A stretch of 64,000 nt of DNA from Gammaproteobacteria bacterium. GTDB taxonomy: Bacteria > Pseudomonadota > Gammaproteobacteria > Enterobacterales > Alteromonadaceae. The notes beneath the pieces were generated by a model. It searched no databases, was not told where the DNA came from, and saw only the letters and a list, made by a program, of their open reading frames with translations. The position numbers and the translations under genes were made by a program. The stretch is from NCBI GenBank assembly GCA_018826295.1, contig JAHJZX010000037.1, positions 160,575 to 224,574 of the forward strand. The letters run 5' to 3'. This document shows positions 19,831 to 26,763 of this stretch, in pieces (position 1 is the first letter of the stretch; each line of letters starts with the position of its first letter).

Positions 19831-19898
19831 ATGGCGCAGTTTTTTGAACTGCGCCAAAAACACGGACTAAAATGGCGCAGTTCAAAAAACTGCGCCAT
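19831..19898. repeat. Pair of 26-bp perfect inverted repeats
   Basis: Two 26-base units (19831-19856 and 19873-19898) are exact reverse complements with a 16-base spacer. Each unit is itself nearly palindromic: arms GGCGCAGTT and AACTGCGCC around a short T/A core. The whole can fold as one long hairpin or as two adjacent hairpins. It lies directly at the truncated 5' edge of the Fic gene fragment. It could be a remnant terminal repeat or miniature element, or a strong bidirectional terminator. Confidence 0.85.
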
Positions 19899-19913
19899 AA
19901 TGGTGCCAAATGA

Positions 19914-20510
19914 TCGACACCACAACTGCTCGAGCAACAATTCGATTTACTGCTGAGTAAAGCAAACCAAATAACAGATCCGTTTGAGCAATCCTTTTTT
20001 ATGATGGTGCACCTGCCCTATCTGCAGCCATTTGCAGACATCAACAAACGCACCTCTCGCCTGGCAGCTAATCTACCGCTATTCCGTGCAAACTTGTGTC
20101 CACTCACGTTTCTCGATGTGCCTGAACAAGCCTATAGCAGAGCCACTTTGGGCGTTTACGAAATGACAAGGGTTGAATTGCTTCGCGATCTCTACGTATG
20201 GGCCTATGAGCGCTCAGCACATGAGTACCTGGCAATACGGCAAGAACTGGCCGAACCGGATCCGCTTCGGCTCGAATGGCGCGATCTCCTGAAAAAGAGC
20301 ATTCACCAAATCGTCACTACGCCGGCTACAGACGCACTGACAATTATCAACCAGCGAGTCGACGCAGACGTGCCGGAGTTACAGCGCACAGCGGTGAAAG
20401 CGCTTATCGTCGAAGAATTACGACGTTTACACGAAGGCGTTCTGGCACGTTATGGCTTACGCCCCTCAGAGTTCGCATCGTGGAAAGCGGCTCAAGCCAA
20501 CAAAGATTAG
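19914..20510 (+). pseudogene. 5'-truncated Fic-family gene
   Basis: Fic proteins attach AMP or other groups to target hydroxyls. The open frame runs from a TGA at 19911, but the first ATG is at 20001. Residues upstream of it (QLLEQQFDLLLSKANQ and DPFEQSFF) are recognisable Fic family sequence, so the N-terminal half was lost near the inverted repeats. The remaining active-site loop is LQPFADINKRTSRLAANL, the divergent version of HPFxxGNGR in which the catalytic His is absent, as in several natural Fic relatives. The helical C-terminus (to residue 169 from the ATG) appears intact. Translation from 20001 could still yield a short protein. Confidence 0.75.
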
Positions 20511-20517
20511 CTACTAA

Positions 20518-20566
20518 ATTACTCGGGCTGTCCTGCCCTCGCCCTGCGGGCCAACTGAAGCTGTTC
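20518..20566 (+). repeat. 49-bp direct repeat, left copy
   Basis: Matches 24314-24362 at 45 of 49 bases, beginning ATTACTCGG and containing the GC-rich core CCTCGCCCTGCGGGCCA. Weaker similarity continues for about 20 more bases. With the right copy it bounds the AT-rich segment. The sequence is unlike neighbouring coding DNA and looks like an intergenic dispersed repeat. Confidence 0.85.
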
Positions 20567-20588
20567 CAATGTGCTCCTAACGATTTGG

Positions 20589-21335
20589 TTAATCAAGTCT
20601 GTCCAGATATGCAGGAAGCTGATCAAATCTTTTAAGTAACGATCGTATACGAGCATTTAACTTTAGGTACTTAGAATAAACTTTAGGGTTTCCGTAATGT
20701 TCCTCTAATTTGGCGAGCGTAATGGTATTCATCTTTTGCAGTTTCTCTAAATGCTCCATTCCACTATCACGTTGAAATAAATAGAGTCGCTCAATATTCA
20801 ACACATCTTCAATGCGAGTTAAGCAATCCACACCACAGAAACCATCTCCATAATTGGTAAAACCTATACTCGACAAGCCGTTTTCTCCTTTCAGATGCTC
20901 CATAACGCTCCGGTCAAAAACAACTCTTGGCCAATCTGCATATTGGCTTTCAAGTTCATAGGCTTTGATCATCGCCGGGCCAAAGACGCCGTCCGCTTTA
21001 TGATATAGCTTTCCGTACGCCATACCGCCTCTTAATGCGATAGCCTGATTCAGATAAGTGTCTTGCAGCATTTTTACCGTGGCAGTCACCAGAATGTTCG
21101 ATGCTTCTGCAACATCCTCGTTATTAACTTCGATAGAGAGCACGATGCAATCGCTAAATGTAGCAGCAATAGGGCTGCTACCAATTTTTTCCATGTACTC
21201 TTTGCTGGATCTAAGCTCAAGTTTAATTCTTCGGATAACTTTATGAACGACATCACAATCTTGCCCTTTTACCAAGGCCGAAAAGCCCAAAATATCCAGA
21301 AAAAGACAGAGCCTGTCTTGATAGGTGTGTTTCAC
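20589..21335 (-). CDS. Class III nucleotidyl cyclase, PycC-like (candidate Pycsar cyclase)
   Basis: A stand-alone cyclase-fold protein of 248 residues. Motifs seen: LFLDILGFSALV with metal-binding Asp14, TFSDCIVLS with the second metal Asp62, LRGGMAYGK at 101-109, and GPAMIKAYELES at 119-130. This pattern (DIxGF, FSD, RGG, GPA..AYxLE) is that of single-domain class III cyclases such as PycC, which makes cCMP or cUMP in the Pycsar anti-phage system. Substrate cannot be read from sequence. The GTG start has a GAGG box 9 bases upstream. It ends inside the left direct-repeat zone. No adjacent protein has an obvious cyclic-nucleotide-binding domain. Pycsar effectors are often membrane proteins, so the four-helix protein at 21638 is a candidate partner, but it is 302 bases away with separate start signals. 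Confidence 0.6.
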   Translation of the reverse strand: MKHTYQDRLCLFLDILGFSALVKGQDCDVVHKVIRRIKLELRSSKEYMEKIGSSPIAATFSDCIVLSIEVNNEDVAEASNILVTATVKMLQDTYLNQAIALRGGMAYGKLYHKADGVFGPAMIKAYELESQYADWPRVVFDRSVMEHLKGENGLSSIGFTNYGDGFCGVDCLTRIEDVLNIERLYLFQRDSGMEHLEKLQKMNTITLAKLEEHYGNPKVYSKYLKLNARIRSLLKRFDQLPAYLDRLD

Positions 21336-21353
21336 TTTTACGGCCTCAGATAA

Positions 21354-21386
21354 CTGTATTTCTGTACTTTTATCAGTTAAATACAG
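21354..21386. repeat. Inverted repeat just upstream of the cyclase gene
   Basis: Perfect 8-bp arms CTGTATTT and AAATACAG are separated by 17 bases, ending 18 bases before the GTG start of the cyclase. The position suits an operator or a leader hairpin. No cognate regulator is evident in the island. Confidence 0.4.
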
Positions 21387-21421
21387 ATCAGGACAGTCCT
21401 TTGGTTAAATCGCGTTAGTAA

Positions 21422-21631
21422 GAGGTTCCATCACAAGTCCCAGTTCTGCACTACCATGTTGAGATAGACAGCGAAACCGGACAAATCAGCACTGACTATT
21501 ACGATGGCTTTATTACTACCAAGCTAAAAGGCATTTGCTATTTAGGCCAAGCCATAATCACCCGCTTGCACCAGTGGCGAATTGAGATCAGTCAAAGCGC
21601 TTTTCACTCTCACTTGGAGTTCTGTAAATAA
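21422..21631 (+). pseudogene. Orphan 69-codon reading frame, probable gene remnant
   Basis: Within the 302-base gap between the cyclase and the membrane protein, the plus strand is open for 69 codons between two TAA stops, with no start codon at its beginning. The translation looks protein-like (e.g. HVEIDSETGQISTDYYDGFI and LKGICYLGQAIITRLHQW) and is less AT-rich than its neighbours. I do not recognise it. It may be the 3' end of a gene disrupted when the flanking genes arrived. Confidence 0.35.
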
Positions 21632-21637
21632 GTGTAC

Positions 21638-23008
21638 TTAATCTTTTTTCTTTTTAATCATTCTAAGGATAAAAAACGCCAACCCTCCCCACGCAATGAG
21701 AAAAAAGTAAACTGGTATTGAACTAAAAGAATAAACCCAACCGGACTCCACCGTCCCTACCACCGAAGCAATTACGAAAAGCCAAATAGCACATCTCATG
21801 AACCACAATCTAATAGCTATTAGTTTAAGTCTTTTATCAAAATCTGAGCTAAATCCATCTATTAAGTCACCAATTTCACTTTTTTCAGTCAATGGCTCAT
21901 TCGATAATGTTAAACGGCGTTGAAACCTCATGAGGGAATTAAGAGTTCTAGATCTTACCTGACCAATCAAATAAAGCTGGCTTTCCAGCTGAAATGAAAC
22001 TATCGCAGTACCAAACAAAACTACCAGACACAAACCTAGAGAAAATATCCAATCAAAATTCGGGTTTCGAAGAACAAACAACCACAAAGCAAACAAGGAT
22101 GGAACCGATAAAGTCTTTACAACTACATCGCTTACCAAGTCATTTGCACCTTTAATTGCGTTATGAATATATTCTCTTACTTCGTTACTAAATTTATTAA
22201 AAGAAAAACCCCTAATATAAAGTTCGTAGCTAGCTCGGTATTTATCTAAAATATCAGACCAATTTAAAGCCAAATAGTAAATTGTAGGATCACCATCTTT
22301 TGCATAGGATAAAAACTCCCAAATTGCTACCCTTAGCGTGGAAAGCTTTTCCTCCTTATGTGGCAAATTATCAGTTGAAGTTAACTCCTTGAGTAAAGTT
22401 AAATCAGGAATATTGGCTATACTCAGTAATTCGTGACTAAAATTTAACTCGATAGATTTTGGAGAAAGACTCTTGTTTGTATCATCAGTTATAACAAGAA
22501 TTGCTCTGCTATTACCTGTCGATGTTACATCATGATAGTGACAAATGCCTTTTATGTTCTCAATGAATAAGCATAGACTTTGTAACTTATCAATTGATAC
22601 ATTGCTCTTAGATACCTTGTCATCTGGGTAGTAATAATTAGAATCAACGAGAAAAAAGCATTCAGGAAGCTTTCCTTTATTGAGTGTCTTAGCTCTGCTA
22701 ACGAAGTCATCAATATCTAAATAGAATTGCTCGTCATCAGCTCTCGATAACACTACTTTGATCAAGTCAGCTGTTTCACCAGTTTTTCTTTGAAGCACCT
22801 CAATTGCACCGTCATTTCCATCAAATCTTTCAGGCCCAAACACAACCTCAACAGAAAAACTTGAAGAACGAGTTCCCCAAAGTCCACACAATGCGTCAGC
22901 TAATTCCTTTGTTAGAGTTATCTGCCTCGCAATGAATGTATGGTCTTGCCTTATCGGGGGTAAACCTAATAATCGGTATATACTAATTGTGAATGACAGA
23001 GGTGACAC
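21638..23008 (-). CDS. Unrecognised protein with soluble N-terminus and four C-terminal membrane helices
   Basis: 456 residues with no family I recognise. Residues 1-290 are predicted soluble and mixed alpha/beta (e.g. FSVEVVFGPERFDGNDGAIE, GKLPECFFLVDSNYYY, RAILVITDD). Residues about 296-313 and 319-339 form a first hydrophobic pair, 340-398 are polar and helical (RSRTLNSLMRFQRRL), and 400-420 and 430-450 form a second pair, ending in KKKKD. The GTG start follows the TAA of the NA37-like gene with no intervening base, with a purine-rich GAGAGAGAAAG box upstream, so the two are translationally coupled. The architecture (cytosolic sensing part plus membrane bundle) resembles membrane-disrupting effectors of defence systems; that is inference. 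DNA here is only about one-third G+C by eye. Confidence 0.75.
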   Translation of the reverse strand: MSPLSFTISIYRLLGLPPIRQDHTFIARQITLTKELADALCGLWGTRSSSFSVEVVFGPERFDGNDGAIEVLQRKTGETADLIKVVLSRADDEQFYLDIDDFVSRAKTLNKGKLPECFFLVDSNYYYPDDKVSKSNVSIDKLQSLCLFIENIKGICHYHDVTSTGNSRAILVITDDTNKSLSPKSIELNFSHELLSIANIPDLTLLKELTSTDNLPHKEEKLSTLRVAIWEFLSYAKDGDPTIYYLALNWSDILDKYRASYELYIRGFSFNKFSNEVREYIHNAIKGANDLVSDVVVKTLSVPSLFALWLFVLRNPNFDWIFSLGLCLVVLFGTAIVSFQLESQLYLIGQVRSRTLNSLMRFQRRLTLSNEPLTEKSEIGDLIDGFSSDFDKRLKLIAIRLWFMRCAIWLFVIASVVGTVESGWVYSFSSIPVYFFLIAWGGLAFFILRMIKKKKD

Positions 23009-24127
23009 TTAGCTTTCTCTCTCTCTGAGTACTTCTTCAATTTTCGTTCTGATTCTGTCAGACAAGTTTCTAATAGTTATGTATCCACCATCGGGTGTCG
23101 GGCAATATTGAATATCAGCAGATGGGTTGGTACCAAATACTCTTTTTTCGAAATTTAAAGACCAGCTTCCTCCGGTGTCTTTCAACAAAACTTTCTTAGC
23201 TTTCCTGATCTCTCCAGAGTGAGTATAAAAAGAATCTGGCACATTAAATGGCGGATTATTTGCAAACTCCACAAACGTGTCGTTTAGTTCATCAGCTAAT
23301 TCAACGGGTATCAATGAGTTAACAACGTGATTAATTTCATCAATCGAACATGTTTTATCATCTCTCGTTAATATATTTTCCAACAACTCAACTACTCGGT
23401 CATGCGCATTGTTAGAAAGATGCTCCAACCTCTCATCACGTTCGAAAAATTGCGTCACTGCTTCGATAGCATTTTTAGTAGACGTTGCCGATTCAATCGC
23501 ATTAGTACAACCGAAGGCGGTAATAAAATATCCGGAGGCACTTTTGTTATTTTTTGGACTAATGAATGTTAAGTAAGCTCCATTTATAGCGTCACCTAAT
23601 TCTTCAGCATCTCTCGCATCCATATATGAGGATATGTTAATTCTGATAGCTTGATGTATTTTAGATAAATCGACTTCCTGGATTACTTTGGGCTCTAAAT
23701 TTACAAGACTAATTCCGTCTCTCTTTTTGACCATCGCCGCGAGAATATAGCCATGGCCACCTTGTTGATAATATGCAAATACAACATAACCACCAGTTGC
23801 GAAATTCTGACTTCCAGCTTTCTCTACCAGATTTACCATTGCTGAGTTAGTCAACGCTAGGAATGCGTCATCATCTCCAATGCTATCTACAAAACTCAAA
23901 AACTGAGTAGGAAATGTATAAGCACCGTTAGTTTCGAAGGTTCCTTTTGAGGATGCATTTCCTTTAGTGCCATAAAGCGACTGTATACTTTTGACCAGCT
24001 CATATGTTGGCTCCGAAGTTACATCTAAAAGATTTTCCGCTTCAACGTAATGTGCTTCTATTGCAGGCGAGTCTTCTCGTGCAGGCTCTTTAACAAGTTC
24101 ATGAATAACAGCGCAAATTAAGTCCAT
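23009..24127 (-). CDS. Nucleoid-associated protein, NA37/YejK (NdpA) family
   Basis: Resembles E. coli YejK along its length. MDLICAVIHELVKE corresponds to the YejK start. ELVKSIQSLYGTKG and the block FATGGYVVFAYYQ (109-121) match the family core. SARYLTF-like INGAYLTFISP (181-191) and the C-terminal GGSWSLNFEKRVFG are also counterparts. YejK binds the nucleoid; its biochemical role is unclear. The ATG at 24127 fits family N-termini and has AAAGGA 11 bases upstream; the ATG at 24139 overlaps that box. The 372-residue length is slightly above YejK (335). It is the first gene of a two-gene operon with the membrane protein. Lower G+C than the chromosome and location in a flanked island suggest it is not the housekeeping yejK copy. 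Confidence 0.78.
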   Translation of the reverse strand: MDLICAVIHELVKEPAREDSPAIEAHYVEAENLLDVTSEPTYELVKSIQSLYGTKGNASSKGTFETNGAYTFPTQFLSFVDSIGDDDAFLALTNSAMVNLVEKAGSQNFATGGYVVFAYYQQGGHGYILAAMVKKRDGISLVNLEPKVIQEVDLSKIHQAIRINISSYMDARDAEELGDAINGAYLTFISPKNNKSASGYFITAFGCTNAIESATSTKNAIEAVTQFFERDERLEHLSNNAHDRVVELLENILTRDDKTCSIDEINHVVNSLIPVELADELNDTFVEFANNPPFNVPDSFYTHSGEIRKAKKVLLKDTGGSWSLNFEKRVFGTNPSADIQYCPTPDGGYITIRNLSDRIRTKIEEVLRERES

Positions 24128-24257
24128 AACAAACCACATCCTTTTGTACCAATTTTAATGTGAGATTACACATTTCAGTTGAAAAGAAAAGTAAAATATT
24201 TGTGGGAAATTCGACTTAAGTAGCTATAAATACGCTATAAAATTTTCTATCAGGCAT

Positions 24258-24289
24258 AAAAAAAGGTCTCGCTTTTCAGCCAAGACCTT
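24258..24289 (-). terminator. Terminator beyond the partial tRNA-Arg copy
   Basis: On the minus strand a 7-bp stem (AAGGTCT/AGACCTT) with a 13-base loop is followed by seven T residues. It sits six bases downstream of the duplicated tRNA 3' end and may be the original tRNA-Arg terminator. The rest of 24128-24257 is AT-rich and presumably holds the promoter of the NA37-like gene, but no convincing -35/-10 pair was found. Confidence 0.75.
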
Positions 24290-24295
24290 GATTTA

Positions 24296-24316
24296 TATGG
24301 CGCACCCGATAGGATT
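24296..24316 (-). repeat. Duplicated 3' end of tRNA-Arg (att-like site)
   Basis: A 21-base exact copy of 24454-24474, covering the last 19 nucleotides of tRNA-Arg including CCA plus two flanking bases. The copies are 158 bases apart in direct orientation, each followed by its own terminator. Duplication of a tRNA 3' end is the usual footprint of integration by a tyrosine recombinase. No integrase gene remains here. Confidence 0.8.
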
Positions 24317-24362
24317 ACTCGGTCTGTCCTGCCCTCGCCCTGCGGGCCAGCTCACGCTGTTC
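24314..24362 (+). repeat. 49-bp direct repeat, right copy
   Basis: Counterpart of 20518-20566 with four mismatches. It begins within the last three bases of the tRNA 3'-end copy. The following sequence (24363-24422) contains further small inverted repeats (AAAACGTTCCTGACGTTTT and CGAACCTAACGGTTCG), giving a hairpin-rich REP-like block between the two tRNA ends. Confidence 0.85.
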
Positions 24363-24422
24363 AAAAACGTTCCTGACGTTTTTGTCGAACCTAACGGTTC
24401 GCCTCCTTCGGAGTGCATAAAC

Positions 24423-24445
24423 AAAAAAACCACCCTACGGTGGTT
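24423..24445 (-). terminator. Rho-independent terminator of tRNA-Arg
   Basis: On the minus strand a 7-bp stem (AACCACC/GGTGGTT) with a 4-base loop is followed by TTTTTG. It begins about 11 bases after the CCA end of the tRNA. Confidence 0.85.
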
Positions 24446-24455
24446 GTTTTGTTTA

Positions 24456-24532
<77 letters not shown>

Positions 24533-24559
24533 ACGCATCGCCTGTTTGGGCGAGGGCGC

Positions 24560-24588
24560 ATTATAGTCAGCCTTAGGCCGCCTGTCTA
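24560..24588 (-). promoter_or_regulatory. tRNA-Arg promoter with GC-rich discriminator
   Basis: On the minus strand a -35 box TAGACA (24583-24588) and a perfect -10 TATAAT (24560-24565) are separated by 17 bases. The -10 is followed immediately by GCGCCC, the GC-rich discriminator typical of stringently controlled stable-RNA promoters. Start is near 24553, about 20 bases before the mature tRNA. Confidence 0.85.
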
Positions 24589-24699
24589 TTGCCTGGCAGT
24601 GCGTTTTTTCAACAGTCAGTTATAAATAGGTTATTTACAAGCCTTGGCGCTAGCAGCTAGAGTGGTAGCTCATTCAGTTTTTGGTGCCCAAAAGTTAGT

Positions 24700-26616
24700 A
24701 TGGATACTAAGTTAATCCCGATATGGCAATGGATGTTGCTACTGGCGTTGCTGGCTGGTGCGGTCTATACCACTGAAACCTTGATACAACACGAACGGCA
24801 AATAGCCCGTGGCCAGCAATTAAGGCATGAAATTGCCAGCGCCGGCCAGTTACGGGCGCTGCTGGAGTCGGAGCTGAATATTCCGCTCTACCTGACCATA
24901 GGCCTTACCGCACATGTCCAGGCCCGTAATGGCGATATATCGCCAGCCGAGATGCATTTATTATTGCCCGAGCTGGCACATCAGGCACGGCATATCCGCA
25001 ATATTGGCGTCGCCCCCGGCAATACCCTGCGTTATATCTACCCGCTAATGGGCAATGAACAGGCGCTGGACCTGTACTACCCGGATTTACCCGAGCAATG
25101 GCCAGATATCGCCGCCATTATTGAGCAACGCGAAGCCCGGCTGGTTGGCCCGGTGCAACTTATTCAGGGCGGCTCTGCGTTTATTTACCGGGTACCGGTA
25201 TATATGAATGCCGACAGTTATTGGGGCATTATCAGCACTGTCGTTGATATCGACTCGGTTTGGGCGCTGCTGCAACGGCAAACTACCGAGCAGGAAGTGC
25301 AGGTTGCCATTCGCGGCGTGTCGCCACAGGGGGTTAGCGGCCAGGCGTTTTATGGCGACAACCGGTTGTTTTTTGATGACAGCCTGCAGCTGGATATCAG
25401 CCTGCGCGGTGCCTTATGGCAAATGGCTTTGCGCTCCAGCACAACAGCTGCTGATCACGCATTGCTGCTGCGCAGTATCAGCTATGGCAGTACAGCGGTG
25501 TTGCTGGCGTTATTACTGTGGTTGTTTATATCGCATCAATCGCTGCGGCGCAGTGCGGCAGCGCAAAAGCATAATAAACTGTATTTACGCGGCATTATGG
25601 ATAACGTCGCCGATGCCATTATTACCACCGACCCCGATGGCATTATTGAGCAGGCCAATATGTCCTGCTATCCGATGTTTGGCTACTCTGCTGCCAGCCT
25701 GCCCGGCCACCACTGGTCTATTTTACTGGCTGAACCACAACGGCTGGATGAGCTGTACAGCGCCACGTCAGATGCCCACAACGAATACCTGACCAGTGGC
25801 CGCCGGCGTGACAATAGCCAGTTTCCGCTGGCGGTAAGCCGCAGCAGGCTGCAACTGTTACAGCAAACCAAACAGCTGCTGGTGCTGCGCGATATATCGG
25901 CGCATTTACATGCCGAGCAATTAAAACAGCAGTTTATCTCCACCGTAAGCCATGAACTGCGCCCACCGATTGCCGCTATCTCCGGTGCACTGGGTTTATT
26001 AATGTCTGGCGCCGGTGGCACCCTGAGCTCGTCACAATTACGCATGCTGCAACTGGCAAAAAACAATTGTCAACAAGTACTTGCACTGCAGGAATCCTTA
26101 CTGGACGTGGAAAAAGCCGCCAGTGGCACTCTGTCGCTGGATATGCAACAAGTCGAACTCTACCCACTGTTACAGCTATGCATAAAACAATGCCATTTGT
26201 TGCACCCGACAGTACAGCTGCAGCTTAATGGTGACGATAGCGCCATGCAGCTAAGCGTCAACGCCGATGCCGCCAGGCTGCAGCAGATTGTCAGTTACCT
26301 GTTACACAATGCGGTGCGCTATAGCGGCGAAAATGGCCAGGTTCAACTTAGCCTGAGCCAGGAAGGCAAACACGCCAGAATAATGGTGCAGGATAATGGC
26401 AACGGTGTGGCAGAGCACCGCATACCACAGCTGTTCAGCCGCTTTAACCAAACCGATAAAACCGACCGCACTTTACAAAGTGGTACTGGTCTTGGCCTGG
26501 CGGTAAGCCGCAGCATTATTAACCAGATGCAGGGCAGCATCGGCTTTAAACCGGCCCCCCAGCAAGGTAGCTGCTTCTATATCGACTTACCCATTACCGG
26601 TGCAATACCAGGCTAA
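24700..26616 (+). CDS. Orphan CHASE-PAS sensor histidine kinase
   Basis: Membrane sensor kinase of 638 residues. TM1 is at about 8-25. A CHASE-type extracytoplasmic domain follows (about 40-240; conserved stretch FIYRVPVY...YWGIIST at 161-180). TM2 is at about 262-278. A PAS domain (about 295-400; ADAIITTDPDGIIEQANMSC) precedes HisKA with the phospho-acceptor His418 in VSHELRPPIAA, and the HATPase domain has Asn537 (LLHNAVRYS), DNGNG at 565-569 and GTGLGLAVS at 595-603. SHELRPP replaces the usual SHELRTP. No response regulator is encoded next to it, so its partner must be elsewhere. The ligand is unknown. Confidence 0.92.
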   Translation: MDTKLIPIWQWMLLLALLAGAVYTTETLIQHERQIARGQQLRHEIASAGQLRALLESELNIPLYLTIGLTAHVQARNGDISPAEMHLLLPELAHQARHIRNIGVAPGNTLRYIYPLMGNEQALDLYYPDLPEQWPDIAAIIEQREARLVGPVQLIQGGSAFIYRVPVYMNADSYWGIISTVVDIDSVWALLQRQTTEQEVQVAIRGVSPQGVSGQAFYGDNRLFFDDSLQLDISLRGALWQMALRSSTTAADHALLLRSISYGSTAVLLALLLWLFISHQSLRRSAAAQKHNKLYLRGIMDNVADAIITTDPDGIIEQANMSCYPMFGYSAASLPGHHWSILLAEPQRLDELYSATSDAHNEYLTSGRRRDNSQFPLAVSRSRLQLLQQTKQLLVLRDISAHLHAEQLKQQFISTVSHELRPPIAAISGALGLLMSGAGGTLSSSQLRMLQLAKNNCQQVLALQESLLDVEKAASGTLSLDMQQVELYPLLQLCIKQCHLLHPTVQLQLNGDDSAMQLSVNADAARLQQIVSYLLHNAVRYSGENGQVQLSLSQEGKHARIMVQDNGNGVAEHRIPQLFSRFNQTDKTDRTLQSGTGLGLAVSRSIINQMQGSIGFKPAPQQGSCFYIDLPITGAIPG

Positions 26617-26763
26617 CGGTTGCCCTGAGCAGGTTTTTGTCTTAATTTGATGGCCACTGGCTGCAAAGCGGATGACTCTGAGCGGTAATTTGGCATACTC
26701 GACGCAGCCTGCGCTTCGACGCAATAACTATAACTAAACCTGACATCTTAGTGGGAGAGAATA

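Noticed and set aside
19667..19909. 81-codon N-terminal extension of the S9 peptidase and a minus-strand frame through the inverted repeats
   Set aside because: A clear signal peptide starts at 19666, and the extension crosses palindromic non-coding sequence.
20589..24139. Island as an intact prophage, integron or insertion sequence
   Set aside because: No integrase, transposase, phage structural gene or attC-like series was found; only direct repeats and a tRNA 3'-end duplication mark it.
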